This document shows positions 1 through 8,620 of a stretch of DNA of 64,000 nt, piece by piece. Below the pieces are notes generated by a model, which did no database searches, was not told the DNA's origin, and saw only the letters and a program-made list of their open reading frames with translations. Position numbers and translations under genes: made by a program. Position 1 is the first letter of the stretch. Every line of letters begins with the position of its first letter. Location: the NCBI RefSeq assembly GCF_013185195.1, contig NZ_JAAZWC010000003.1, forward strand, positions 247,297 through 311,296, given 5' to 3'. This DNA is from Saccharibacillus qingshengii (GTDB taxonomy: Bacteria > Bacillota > Bacilli > Paenibacillales > Paenibacillaceae).

Positions 1-2076
1 AATCAATATCTATCCATGTTTATTGATGAGTCGAATGATCATTTGCAATCGTTAAACGAAAAAATGTTGGAGCTTGAAGCAAGCCCGGAAGACATCGGGA
101 TCGTACAGGTTATTTTCCGCTCGGCGCATACGCTGAAAGGGATGGCCGCCACGATGGGATTCGAAGATCTGGCTGCGCTGACCCATCAGATGGAAAACGT
201 GCTCGATCTGGTCCGCAACGACAAGTTGAAGATGCAGAACTTTATCTTCGATACTTTGTTCAAAAGTCTCGATGCCCTCGAAGCTATGGTTCAAGACATT
301 ACGCAGGGCGGAGAAGGCAAAGAAGACGTTACCGCCATCGTCACGTCCCTTCAATCGATCGTGCGCGGCGAAGTGCCAAGCAGCGACGGTGCGGCTCCGG
401 CCGCGAAAGAGGCGGCTCCCCAAGCAGCCGCTTCGGGTACTCCGATTTCCAAAGAACAGGTTCAGCTCGACGAATTTCAATATTCGATTCTTCAACAGTC
501 GCTCGCGGCAGGACATCGGGTACTCTATATCGAAGTTTCCATTCGGGAGGATTGCCAACTGAAAGCAGCCCGCGCCTATATGGTGTTCGATCTGCTCGAG
601 CGAAGCGGCGAAGTCGTGAAATCGCATCCAACCGTCCAGGAAATCGAACAAGAGAAATTCGATCGCAGTTTCTCCCTTTATTTCATTACCGAAAAAGATC
701 CGGAAGAACTGCGTTCGATGATTCTGAATCTGTCCGAGATCGAAGATGCCAAACTGGCTTCGATCGATTCCGACACCTTGTCCCAACTGGCCCAGAAGCT
801 TGAACTCGAAGAAGCTTCGGCCGCTTTGGAAACCGCACCTTCGGAAGCGGCTCCCGTGGAGGCCGACAAAGCGCTGGTCGCCGAGAAAGACAAACCGGTT
901 GCAACCAAAAAAGTGGTCGCCGCACCTTCGCGTACGATTCGGGTCGATATTGAACGTCTCGACGTGTTGATGAATCTGTTCAGCGAACTTTTGATCGACC
1001 GTGTACGTCTGGAACAACTGGCTACCGAGATCAAGAGCCAGGAGCTGACCGAATCGGTCGAGCATATGGGCCGCGTAAGCAGCGACCTGCAGAACATCGT
1101 CATGAAACTTCGGATGGTGGCGATCGATACCGTCTTCAACCGCTTCCCGCGGATGGTACGGGATTTGGCCAAATCGCTCGGCAAAAAGCTTGACTTGGTG
1201 ATCACCGGCGCCGAAACGGAGCTTGACCGTACGGTTATCGACGAAATCGGCGATCCGCTTGTCCACCTTCTGCGCAACTCCGTCGATCACGGCATCGAAT
1301 CGATCGCGGAGCGGATTGCGGCCGGCAAACCGGAAACGGGCACCGTTCATCTGCGCGCATTCCACAGCGGCAACCACGTGTTTATCGAAATCCAGGACGA
1401 CGGCAAAGGCATCGACCGCAACAAGATTCTGGCTTCGGCGATCAAAAAAGGCGTCGTAACCGAAGACGAGTCGCGGACCATGACCGACGAGCAGGTGTAT
1501 CAACTGCTGTTCGCGGCAGGCTTCAGTACGGCGGAGGTCATTTCCGACATTTCGGGACGCGGTGTAGGTCTGGACGTAGTAAAATCGAAAATCGCTTCTC
1601 TCGGCGGCCATGTGGCCGTTACGTCGACACTCGGCGAAGGAACGCTCTTCTCGGTTCAACTGCCGCTTACGCTGTCCATTATCTCCGCCATGATGATTCG
1701 CCTGGGTTCGGAGAAGTACGCAATTCCGCTGTCTTCGATCGTAGAGACGGGCATTATCCGCAAAGAACAGGTTCGAAACGTTCACGGAAGCAAATTGATT
1801 CCTTACCGCGAGGCTCATATTCCGCTCATGTCGCTGAGCCGTTTCTTCGACGCCACGGATTACAACGAGGACGACGAAGAAGAGACGGAAATCGTGGTCA
1901 TTCGCAAAGGAGATCGTTTGGCTGCACTGGCTATCGACTCTTTCATTGGCCAGAACGAAATCGTCATCAAGAACCTGGGCAAATATTTGCCTCAAGTTCA
2001 GGGGATTTCCGGTGCTACCATCCTGGGCGACGGTCAAGTGGCCTTGATTCTCGATCCAAACGCGCTTATTAAATGA
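1..2076 (+). CDS. cheA: Chemotaxis histidine kinase CheA (5' end cut by window edge)
   Basis: CheA autophosphorylates in response to chemoreceptors and passes the phosphate to CheY and CheB. The frame is open from base 1 and the first visible residues (NQYLS before an internal Met at 16) match the CheA N-terminus, so only a few codons are missing. An Hpt/P1 domain carries the phosphorylated His in FRSAHTLKG (codon at 127). A variable P2 region and Ala/Pro-rich linkers follow, then P3 dimerisation (about visible residues 311-375), the P4 ATPase with N box LLRNSVDHG (about 423), DDGKGID (about 466) and GRGVGLD (about 520), and a CheW-like P5 domain to the end. It heads the visible part of the fla/che operon with cheW, cheC and cheD. 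Confidence 0.97.
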   Translation, partial: NQYLSMFIDESNDHLQSLNEKMLELEASPEDIGIVQVIFRSAHTLKGMAATMGFEDLAALTHQMENVLDLVRNDKLKMQNFIFDTLFKSLDALEAMVQDITQGGEGKEDVTAIVTSLQSIVRGEVPSSDGAAPAAKEAAPQAAASGTPISKEQVQLDEFQYSILQQSLAAGHRVLYIEVSIREDCQLKAARAYMVFDLLERSGEVVKSHPTVQEIEQEKFDRSFSLYFITEKDPEELRSMILNLSEIEDAKLASIDSDTLSQLAQKLELEEASAALETAPSEAAPVEADKALVAEKDKPVATKKVVAAPSRTIRVDIERLDVLMNLFSELLIDRVRLEQLATEIKSQELTESVEHMGRVSSDLQNIVMKLRMVAIDTVFNRFPRMVRDLAKSLGKKLDLVITGAETELDRTVIDEIGDPLVHLLRNSVDHGIESIAERIAAGKPETGTVHLRAFHSGNHVFIEIQDDGKGIDRNKILASAIKKGVVTEDESRTMTDEQVYQLLFAAGFSTAEVISDISGRGVGLDVVKSKIASLGGHVAVTSTLGEGTLFSVQLPLTLSIISAMMIRLGSEKYAIPLSSIVETGIIRKEQVRNVHGSKLIPYREAHIPLMSLSRFFDATDYNEDDEEETEIVVIRKGDRLAALAIDSFIGQNEIVIKNLGKYLPQVQGISGATILGDGQVALILDPNALIK

Positions 2077-2208
2077 TCGGGACCCAAATCCTTGGCCGGT
2101 TCGAATGACATTTCGCAGCGCCGCACGATGCCGGATAGCAGGCAAAAGCGGCTGCCGGAATAAGCGGAACGGTCAAGGGCCATGGGCCCAATAAAGGGGG
2201 ATTTTTTT

Positions 2209-2670
2209 GTGGCAGAACAAATCAAGGTAATTGTGTTTGCATTGGGTAATGAAGAGTACGGTATTGACGTTGATAAAGTGCGTACGATCGAACGTATGAT
2301 GCCGATCACGCGCGTACCGAAGACCTACTCGTTTATCAAAGGTGTGATCAATCTTCGCGGTGTGGTTATTCCGGTGATCGATCTCAGAGGGCGCTTTAAC
2401 CTCGTGGAGTCGGAATACACGGATCAGACCCGTATCATTATTGTCGCTGTCGGAGATATGGAAGTCGGCTTTATCGTAGATGCCGCGAACGACGTCGTCG
2501 ATCTGGATCGCGACAACATCGATTCGCCGCCGGAAGTCGTCGGAGGAGTCAAAGCGAAGTATCTGGACGGAGTAGCGAAAGTCGGCGAAGACCGCCTGCT
2601 GATTATGTTGAATCTGGCGGAAGTACTGAACCGGGGTGAAGTGGCACACCTCGAGCAGTTAGAGGACTAG
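2209..2670 (+). CDS. cheW: Chemotaxis coupling protein CheW
   Basis: CheW bridges chemoreceptors and the P5 domain of CheA in the cytoplasmic signalling array. The 153-residue product is a single CheW domain, beginning AEQIKVIVFALGNEEYGID and containing the conserved VINLRG and PVIDLR strands. The start is GTG 2209, placed 8 nt after a strong AAAGGGGG site (2193-2200); an in-frame ATG at 2182 lies before this site and is rejected. The 132-nt gap after cheA holds no obvious promoter, so the gene is probably in the same operon. cheC follows 4 nt after the stop. Confidence 0.96.
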   Translation: MAEQIKVIVFALGNEEYGIDVDKVRTIERMMPITRVPKTYSFIKGVINLRGVVIPVIDLRGRFNLVESEYTDQTRIIIVAVGDMEVGFIVDAANDVVDLDRDNIDSPPEVVGGVKAKYLDGVAKVGEDRLLIMLNLAEVLNRGEVAHLEQLED

Positions 2671-2674
2671 AAGT

Positions 2675-3301
2675 ATGGAGATTTATTCGAAACTCGAAGG
2701 CTTCAAACTTGATGTACTAAAAGAAGTAGGGAATATCGGAGCCGGTCATGCGGCCACGGCGCTGTCGCAGCTTTTGAACAAGCCGATCGATATGGCGGTA
2801 CCCAAAGTACAGCTTTTGCCTTTCGAAGACATTGCGGAGAAAGTGGGCGGCGCCGAAAAAATCGTGCTGACCGTCTTTTTCCGGGTCGAAGGCGATGCAC
2901 CGGGCAACCTGTTCTACATTATGGCGCCCGAAGCCGGCAAATCGCTGCTGCGGCGGCTGGCCGCTTTCGAAACGAGTGAAGGACTGGAATTGACCGAAAT
3001 GGAACAATCCGCACTGGGCGAAATCGGCAATATTCTGGCCGGTTCTTATCTGTCTTCGCTTGCGGATTTCACCAATTTGGCCATGTCTCCTACCGTACCG
3101 GCGCTCGCGCTGGATATGGCGGGAGCCATTCTCAGCTACGGCATGATCCAGTTCGGCGAAATGGGCGATGCCGCGTTATTGATCGATACCACGTTTGTGC
3201 AGGGCAACGATGAGGTCGAGGGTCAGTTTTTCCTCATTCCGGATCCGGAATCGTTTAACAAAATTTTCACAGCACTTGGAGTTCCGTTCGACAATGACTG
3301 A
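2675..3301 (+). CDS. cheC: CheY-P phosphatase CheC
   Basis: CheC dephosphorylates CheY-P and, in the Bacillus scheme, is stimulated by binding CheD in an adaptation loop. The 208-residue protein has both copies of the family active-site pattern [D/S]-x3-E-x2-N-x22-P: D13, E17, N20, P43 in the first half and S112, E116, N119, P142 in the second. Both sites look intact, so it should be catalytically competent. It starts 4 nt after cheW and overlaps cheD by 8 nt, which suggests translational coupling of the two partner proteins. Confidence 0.96.
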   Translation: MEIYSKLEGFKLDVLKEVGNIGAGHAATALSQLLNKPIDMAVPKVQLLPFEDIAEKVGGAEKIVLTVFFRVEGDAPGNLFYIMAPEAGKSLLRRLAAFETSEGLELTEMEQSALGEIGNILAGSYLSSLADFTNLAMSPTVPALALDMAGAILSYGMIQFGEMGDAALLIDTTFVQGNDEVEGQFFLIPDPESFNKIFTALGVPFDND

Positions 3302-3791
3302 CGGACAGAATCTTGTAAAAGTGGGCATGGCCGATCTGAATGTAGTGGGGAATTCCGGAATTCTTCGTACCACGGGACTTGGTTCCTGTGTCGGGTTGAC
3401 GCTGTACGATCCGCAGACCAAAGTGGCAGGCATGGCTCACGTGATGCTGCCTTCATCGGACATTGCCCGCGAAAACCAGATTAATATCGCCAAGTATGCG
3501 GACACGGCTCTGCCGGTTCTCGTTGACAAACTGGTTAACATGGGCGCGTCCAAGCGGCGGCTCATCGCCAAAATGGCTGGCGGCGCGCAGATGTTTGCGT
3601 TCGCAGGCAGTGGGGACACGATGCGTATCGGACCCCGCAATGTGGAATCGTGCAAGGAAATGCTGAAGAAATTGGGTATTCCTCTGCATGCCGAAGACAC
3701 GGGGGCCAATTATGGCCGGACGATCGAGATTAGTTCGGAAAACGGGATTTTGACCATACGCAGCGTTCAAAAAGGGGTAAAGGAATTGTAG
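3294..3791 (+). CDS. cheD: Chemoreceptor glutamine deamidase CheD
   Basis: CheD deamidates glutamines of chemoreceptors and binds CheC. The product of 165 residues has the catalytic Cys in TTGLGSCVG (C32) and the catalytic His in GMAHVMLP (H49), as in the papain-like CheD family. The ATG at 3294 lies inside the last codons of cheC and gives the usual length (about 165); longer upstream frames overlap cheC too far. It completes the cheA-W-C-D block and is followed after 2 nt by a small membrane protein gene. Confidence 0.95.
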   Translation: MTDGQNLVKVGMADLNVVGNSGILRTTGLGSCVGLTLYDPQTKVAGMAHVMLPSSDIARENQINIAKYADTALPVLVDKLVNMGASKRRLIAKMAGGAQMFAFAGSGDTMRIGPRNVESCKEMLKKLGIPLHAEDTGANYGRTIEISSENGILTIRSVQKGVKEL

Positions 3792-3793
3792 AG

Positions 3794-4255
3794 ATGAAGG
3801 GAACCATACGAGTAAATCTGATATTCGCTTTAATCGGATTCGTCATCACTTTTTTGTTTGCGATCCGAAACAACCTCCCCCTTACAAGTTTGACCCGGGG
3901 AGGGATTGGGGCGTTGGTCTGGTTTCTTTTGGCCTTCCTTTTTCGCATCGTGCTTGGAGCACTCGAGCCGCTGCCCAAAGAAAAGACCGGCAGCGGCTCT
4001 TTGGTGGCAGACCCGGTAACGGGAGAAGAGATGCGGGGGGCCCGGCTGGATCTGGTAACGCCGGATGAAAGCGACGAACTGAACGATTTGTTGAGACCGG
4101 ATGCGGATAAGACTCGTGCAGCCGGGCAGCAAAGAGAACAAGTAAACGATTTTCAGCCGCTAAACCCGCCCAAATTGGTATCAACACAAGATAAAGATCC
4201 CGAAGAACTGGCGAAAGCCGTACGTCATCTCACGGAAGATGAAGGAGGGAGATAA
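3794..4255 (+). CDS. Conserved small membrane protein of the che-sigD interval
   Basis: I do not recognise a named family. The 153-residue product has two predicted membrane helices (about residues 7-24 and 37-56), separated by a short loop with TSLTRGG, then a charged, Pro- and Asp-rich cytoplasmic tail of about 95 residues. It sits 2 nt after cheD and 2 nt before sigD, so it is very probably co-translated with the chemotaxis and sigma-D genes and may serve motility. B. subtilis has no gene between cheD and sigD; a similar small membrane protein there in Paenibacillus is my recollection, not tested. Confidence 0.8.
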   Translation: MKGTIRVNLIFALIGFVITFLFAIRNNLPLTSLTRGGIGALVWFLLAFLFRIVLGALEPLPKEKTGSGSLVADPVTGEEMRGARLDLVTPDESDELNDLLRPDADKTRAAGQQREQVNDFQPLNPPKLVSTQDKDPEELAKAVRHLTEDEGGR

Positions 4256-4257
4256 CA

Positions 4258-5046
4258 ATGGATGAACGCAAATCCGGTCAGTTGAATCACCTGGATTTAT
4301 GGATAAGCTGGAAAGAGCACAATGACGTCGAAGCCAAGAAGAAACTGATCGAGAATCACTTATCCATTGTCGATTACGTCTCTTCGCGGCTTGCGGTGGG
4401 ACTCCCGAAAAACGTTTCCAAGGACGATTTGGCAAGCAACGGAGTCATGGGGCTGATCGACGCAATCGAAAAGTTCGACTACAAGCGCGGACTGCAGTTT
4501 GAAACCTACGCTTCCTGGCGCGTAAGAGGAGCCATTCTTGACGGTCTGCGTCAAGGAGATTGGGTCCCTCGTTCCGTACGGGAAAAAGCGAAGAAAATCG
4601 AGGAAGCTTACCAAAAACTCGAGCAGGAAAATATGCGAGGCGCTTCCGATCAGGAAATGAGCGAATTCTTGGGCATATCCGAAAAAGAATTCCAGCAGAT
4701 GCTGCAGGACGTTTCGGTCATGTCGCTCGTTTCGCTTGAAGATCCAATCCGCGAAGAAGAATCGGAAACTCGGATCTCCGTCCTGGTCGACGAGAAGGCC
4801 AAGAATCCCGATCACAAAGTCAATGAGTTTTACCTCAAAGAAGCATTGGCCAAAGGAATCGAGAAACTGACCGAAAAAGAACGGATTGTCATCTCGCTGC
4901 TTTATTTCGAAGATTTGTCGCTCAGCGAAATTGCCGAGGTCATGTCGCTGTCGCCTTCAAGAATCTCGCAGCTGCATTCCAAAGCGATTCTGCGCCTGCG
5001 CGGGACACTGGATAAACAAAAAAGCCTGCTGATGCAGGATCGGTAA
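4258..5046 (+). CDS. sigD: Motility RNA polymerase sigma factor (FliA/WhiG family, sigma-D)
   Basis: This sigma factor directs transcription of flagellin, motor, chemoreceptor and autolysin genes. The 262-residue protein has region 2 (VDYVSSRLAVGLPKNVSKDD then FETYASWRVRGAILDGLR, about residues 39-100), a region 3 helix and region 4 with a helix-turn-helix (LSLSEIAEVMSLSPSRISQL, about 222-241). An AGGAGGGAG site precedes the ATG. The anti-sigma factor FlgM is not in the window. Position directly after che genes is as in B. subtilis. Confidence 0.96.
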   Translation: MDERKSGQLNHLDLWISWKEHNDVEAKKKLIENHLSIVDYVSSRLAVGLPKNVSKDDLASNGVMGLIDAIEKFDYKRGLQFETYASWRVRGAILDGLRQGDWVPRSVREKAKKIEEAYQKLEQENMRGASDQEMSEFLGISEKEFQQMLQDVSVMSLVSLEDPIREEESETRISVLVDEKAKNPDHKVNEFYLKEALAKGIEKLTEKERIVISLLYFEDLSLSEIAEVMSLSPSRISQLHSKAILRLRGTLDKQKSLLMQDR

Positions 5047-5113
5047 CATCGGATGGTAGGCGGCCGGGGGGCTACTGGCCAGCGATAAGCACAGTTGAAA
5101 AGAGGGGTTGTCC

Positions 5114-6517
5114 GTGGTTGAGCGTCTGGCTTTGGATCGGCATCTTGCCATCGTATTAGAACCGTCCAAAATGTCGGCCCGTCTGCGTTTTACAAAGGCG
5201 GAAGAAGACTTTGCTTGTACGGAAGAAAGTTTGAGACAGTTTCTGCACGACCAAAACGTGCGTCACGGTCTGCTGGACGAGGCGATCAGAAGTTTCGTCG
5301 CGTTGCCGGAGAACTACTTTTTTGACGAAATCGAAATTGCCAGAGGGACCTCTGCGATAGACGGTGTGGATGGCACGATCGAATTTATGTTCGACAAGGA
5401 AGAAGAAGCCAGACCGATGGAACGCGAAGACGGACGGGTCGATTACAAAGAACTCATCCGTCTTAAAAATGTCGGCAAAGGCCAGCTTCTCGCCCGTCGT
5501 CATCCGACTCGTCGGGGTACGCCGGGCACAGCGGTAACGGGCGAAGAAGTTCCGTTCAAGCCTGGCAAGGAAGCAAGGTTCAAAGTCGGGAAAAACGTGG
5601 TGACGGATGAAAAGCAAACTTCGATGTACGCGACGATCGAAGGAATGGTCAGCCAAACCGACAATGGAAAAATCAATGTATTCACGGTGTACGAAGTGCA
5701 CGGGGACGTGGATTACAGCAGCGGCAATGTCGACTTTGTAGGAACGGTCGTTATTCGCGGAAGCGTTCTGCCGGGTTTTCGTGTCAAAGCGGCAGGAGAC
5801 ATTCGCGTTCAGGGCGGTGTTGAAGGTGCCGAATTGTTCGCGGACGGATCTATCGAGATTACGGGCGGCGTGATCGGCTACCACAAAGGGATCGTCAAAG
5901 CCGGAATGAATATAAAAAGCTCCTTTATCCAAGATGGCAATGTCGAAGCGGGTGAAGATATCATCGTTTCGCAAAGTATCCTGCATTCCGAAATCAGAGC
6001 CGGCAAAAACGTCGTCTGCAGCGGAAGCAAAGGATTGATCGTGGGCGGTCATATACAAGCCGGCGAGACGGTGACGGCTCGCACCGTGGGCAATACGATG
6101 GCTACGGCCACCGCAATCGAAGTAGGCGTTCTGCCGAATCTTCGCAACGAATTGGCGGACCTACATAAACGACTGCGGGAAACCGCCGAAAACATGCAAA
6201 AAACGACCCAGGCTTTGGGATTGTTGGATCAAATGGCGCATGCCGGAACGCTGAACGCGGATAAATTGGCCCTTCGTGCCAAGTTGAGCGTGACAAAGCG
6301 CAAGCAGGAGCAGGAACGCGCCTATGCAAAAGAACGCATTTTCGAGATCGAACATATTTTGGAAGATACCGGCCGCGCGCGCGTTGTCGTGAACGATACC
6401 ATCTATGGCGGCGCTAAGGTCGTAATCGGCCGTTACACCAAGTTTGTGAAAGAAACGACACATCGCGTATCTTTTCAATATTTGGAAGGCGACATCGTGA
6501 TGTCCGTTAATCACTGA
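5114..6517 (+). CDS. FapA family protein (DUF342)
   Basis: The 467-residue product matches the FapA/DUF342 family: an N-terminal region, a central right-handed beta-helix-like stretch of repeated Gly turns (VHGDVDYSSGNVDFVGTV, then VRGSVLPGF, GGVEGAELFADGSIEITGG, about residues 197-330) and a C-terminal coiled coil (about 345-430). In other bacteria family members affect polar flagellar assembly or membrane-associated signalling; the biochemical role is unknown. GTG 5114 is chosen because it lies 6 nt after AGAGGGG, whereas TTG 5108 abuts that site. It follows sigD by 67 nt, supporting a motility link. Confidence 0.9.
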   Translation: MVERLALDRHLAIVLEPSKMSARLRFTKAEEDFACTEESLRQFLHDQNVRHGLLDEAIRSFVALPENYFFDEIEIARGTSAIDGVDGTIEFMFDKEEEARPMEREDGRVDYKELIRLKNVGKGQLLARRHPTRRGTPGTAVTGEEVPFKPGKEARFKVGKNVVTDEKQTSMYATIEGMVSQTDNGKINVFTVYEVHGDVDYSSGNVDFVGTVVIRGSVLPGFRVKAAGDIRVQGGVEGAELFADGSIEITGGVIGYHKGIVKAGMNIKSSFIQDGNVEAGEDIIVSQSILHSEIRAGKNVVCSGSKGLIVGGHIQAGETVTARTVGNTMATATAIEVGVLPNLRNELADLHKRLRETAENMQKTTQALGLLDQMAHAGTLNADKLALRAKLSVTKRKQEQERAYAKERIFEIEHILEDTGRARVVVNDTIYGGAKVVIGRYTKFVKETTHRVSFQYLEGDIVMSVNH

Positions 6518-6574
6518 TCGATCGGTAGGAGTACCGGAGATTCGATAAGAATACAGGAATAGGGGTGTCCGATC

Positions 6575-6892
6575 ATGAAGGCGATAGAGGTCCAGTTGGC
6601 AGTTCATCGCGCTCCCGAGACAAGCCGGATGCAGCAGGATCAGATGCAGCGCCCCTTGACCGATCAAGCTCTGCTTGCCGGACAAACGAACACCCAGGTT
6701 GAAAGGGCTCGTCATCGCAGTGCGCCCACTACCGAAGCATCGGATGCGGGAATTCGCAAAGACAGCGGCGGGCAGGAAGGGAATACTTCCCAGCGAAACG
6801 CAGCCGGCGAGTCGGAAGAACAGGAAGCGGGCGTCGCCAAAATCGCCGCTCCCCATCCTTTCAAAGGAAAACATCTTGACTTGTCGCTGTAA
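6575..6892 (+). CDS. Small hydrophilic protein of unknown function
   Basis: No family recognised. The 105-residue product is highly polar and probably disordered, rich in Gln, Glu, Arg and Ala, without a signal peptide or membrane helix. It begins MKAIEVQLAVHRAPETSR and ends in a more hydrophobic HPFKGKHLDLSL, which could be a docking tail. An AGGGGT site precedes the ATG. It lies between the FapA gene and a SwrB-like gene in the same direction with short gaps, so it is probably part of the same motility-linked transcript. Confidence 0.75.
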   Translation: MKAIEVQLAVHRAPETSRMQQDQMQRPLTDQALLAGQTNTQVERARHRSAPTTEASDAGIRKDSGGQEGNTSQRNAAGESEEQEAGVAKIAAPHPFKGKHLDLSL

Positions 6893-6906
6893 GAAAGGAA
6901 ACTGAG

Positions 6907-7488
6907 ATGAACGATGCTTGGCTTTACGTGGTTCTGCTCGGCGCGGCGTCGGTTGTGTATGCTTTTCTTATTCCTAAAGGAAAGACGGGCCCAAAAGCCA
7001 CCGGCAGCGACCGAGTTGTACGCGAAGTGGAGAAGACCCTCGAACAGTATATGGCCGAGATGGAAAAAGAAAATGACGACCTCGTCAACCTGCTGGTACA
7101 GATCCGGCAGGAGACGGGGGCCAAACAGTCTTCGCTTCAGGAACAGCTGGGAGAAATGCGAAGCCGCCTGGCTGAAATGGAGCGCACCTCGGGCAAGCAT
7201 GAAGCGAGAATCGAACAGTTGGCGTCTGCGGAAATGTCGGCTGTCGATACAAGAGCCATGCAGGAAGCGGCAAGGCAGCTGCGTAACGAATTGATCGAGA
7301 GCGCTGCCCCCCAGCAAGTCCAAGTGGAAACGGAGCCCGAACCGGAAGATTCGGTTCGTCTCCGTTATCCTCAGCTTTTCGAGCTGCACGATCAGGGGAA
7401 GTCCATTGATGCCATTGCTAAGGCTATCGGTCTTCAACGCGGCGAAATCCAACTGATTTTGCGTTTGGCGAAAAGGGAGGAAACGTAG
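6907..7488 (+). CDS. SwrB-like membrane-anchored coiled-coil protein (DUF6115 type)
   Basis: The 193-residue product has one N-terminal membrane helix (about residues 4-22), a long coiled coil rich in Glu, Gln and Lys (about 38-120), and a C-terminal helix-turn-helix-like motif RYPQLFELHDQGKSIDAIAK followed by GLQRGEIQLILRLA. This layout and the position between sigD and rpsB match B. subtilis SwrB, which promotes maturation of the flagellar basal body. Sequence identity outside the C-terminal motif is not obvious, so orthology is inferred from architecture and synteny. It overlaps the next start codon by one base. Confidence 0.8.
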   Translation: MNDAWLYVVLLGAASVVYAFLIPKGKTGPKATGSDRVVREVEKTLEQYMAEMEKENDDLVNLLVQIRQETGAKQSSLQEQLGEMRSRLAEMERTSGKHEARIEQLASAEMSAVDTRAMQEAARQLRNELIESAAPQQVQVETEPEPEDSVRLRYPQLFELHDQGKSIDAIAKAIGLQRGEIQLILRLAKREET

Positions 7489-8357
7489 TGTTCAAAAATC
7501 GCTCTTTTATGCTGGGACTCGGAATCGGAATTATGGCAGGGGCACTGCTGCTGCAGTTGATGCTGCTTGCGCAAAGCGGGCGTGAAGCGGCGCCTTCGGC
7601 TGCCGTCGATTCGCCAAGTACCCGGACGGAGCAGCAGGCGGCCGGCATTGCGGAAGAACCGGCTGGGGAACCGTCCGCTTCCAAAAGCGAAGCCCCGGAG
7701 AAATCCGCATCGACAGACTCCGCGCCGACAACCTCCGCTGGTGAAGAGTCCGCACCGTCCGAAGGTAAACCGGCGGAATCGAAGCCTGCGGAATCCGTGC
7801 CGGCAGGCACGGTGGACAAACCGGATACCGCTGCAGGGGATACGGGCAAGGCGGAAGCATCCAAGCCGGCAGAAGCGGCTGCTCCGGCCAAGGCTCCAAC
7901 GGAGCCTGTCTCCACGCCTGCAGAGAAACCGGATGCCGGAGAAAAACCTTCCGTATCCGAACCGACAGCGCAGGAGACGGTAAAGCCTTCTGCGCCGCAG
8001 GCTGCAGCTTCGACGAAGCCTGCGGCTCCCCAGAAACCCGACAAAGCGGCTTCTACGGAGCAGGCTCAGGCGCCCCAAGCTCCGGAAGAACCGAAAGCAT
8101 CTGGCGACGTAAAGCCCCAGCAGTCGGAAGCCGCCGCTTCGTCGCGGGTGACGTTCGAGATTGAGAGCGGCATGAATCTTCAATCCGTGTCGAGGGCACT
8201 CGAGCAGGCCGGTATTGTCGACGACGCCGTGACTTTCCAGCGCCAAGCTGCGGAAGCCGGTGCAACGGCCAAACTTCAAGTCGGCAATTACTCGTTCAAA
8301 CCGGGAGACTCGTATACGGACATCATACGCGAGATCTCGACACCCAAAAAAGAATAG
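7488..8357 (+). CDS. Membrane-anchored protein with low-complexity linker and YceG/MltG-like LysM-type C-terminal domain
   Basis: The 289-residue protein has a membrane helix (about residues 7-27), then about 190 residues of Ala/Pro/Lys/Glu/Ser low complexity, then a compact C-terminal domain (about 222-285) with FEIESGMNLQSVSRALEQAG and KLQVGNYSFKPGDSYTDIIR. That domain resembles the N-terminal LysM-like module of MltG/YceG endolytic transglycosylases, but the catalytic domain is absent. It may be a cell-wall-spanning anchor. The GTG start overlaps the previous stop codon, 7 nt after AAAGGGAGG. A terminator follows at once, so it ends the motility operon. Confidence 0.82.
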   Translation: MFKNRSFMLGLGIGIMAGALLLQLMLLAQSGREAAPSAAVDSPSTRTEQQAAGIAEEPAGEPSASKSEAPEKSASTDSAPTTSAGEESAPSEGKPAESKPAESVPAGTVDKPDTAAGDTGKAEASKPAEAAAPAKAPTEPVSTPAEKPDAGEKPSVSEPTAQETVKPSAPQAAASTKPAAPQKPDKAASTEQAQAPQAPEEPKASGDVKPQQSEAAASSRVTFEIESGMNLQSVSRALEQAGIVDDAVTFQRQAAEAGATAKLQVGNYSFKPGDSYTDIIREISTPKKE

Positions 8358-8369
8358 CAAGCGACAACG

Positions 8370-8404
8370 GGCTGCGGATTCCTATCGGAATTTGCGGCCT
8401 TTTT
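8370..8404 (+). terminator. Intrinsic terminator closing the che/sigD operon
   Basis: A 13-bp stem (8370-8382 with 8387-8399, two G-U pairs, loop TATC) is followed directly by five T. It lies 13 nt after the stop of the preceding gene and 60 nt before the rpsB promoter. Confidence 0.85.
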
Positions 8405-8463
8405 CAATTTGCTTTTTCGGTAGATCCGAACCAAAACCGCACCAAAATAATGCCTAACAGGGA

Positions 8464-8492
8464 TTGCACAGTCTCATTGCATATGTTAAACT
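8464..8492 (+). promoter_or_regulatory. Sigma-A promoter of rpsB with extended -10
   Basis: TTGCAC (8464-8469), a 17-nt spacer, then an extended -10 TGT-TAAACT (8484-8492). The transcript would begin near 8499, leaving a leader of about 120 nt that contains a GC hairpin (8538-8554) and ends in AGGAGGTG before rpsB. The leader could bind S2 for autoregulation, but no known Firmicutes S2 leader motif was recognised. Confidence 0.65.
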
Positions 8493-8620
8493 AGAAAACG
8501 GTGTTAAAACACACGCTGATTGATTCTGCGGAAGGTGCTTCGCCCGGGGCGGAGTCTCCACAGGAAATGATTTCGGCGGAGGTACATCAAAAAACCAAAC
8601 CCATAGGAGGTGTATGGAGA

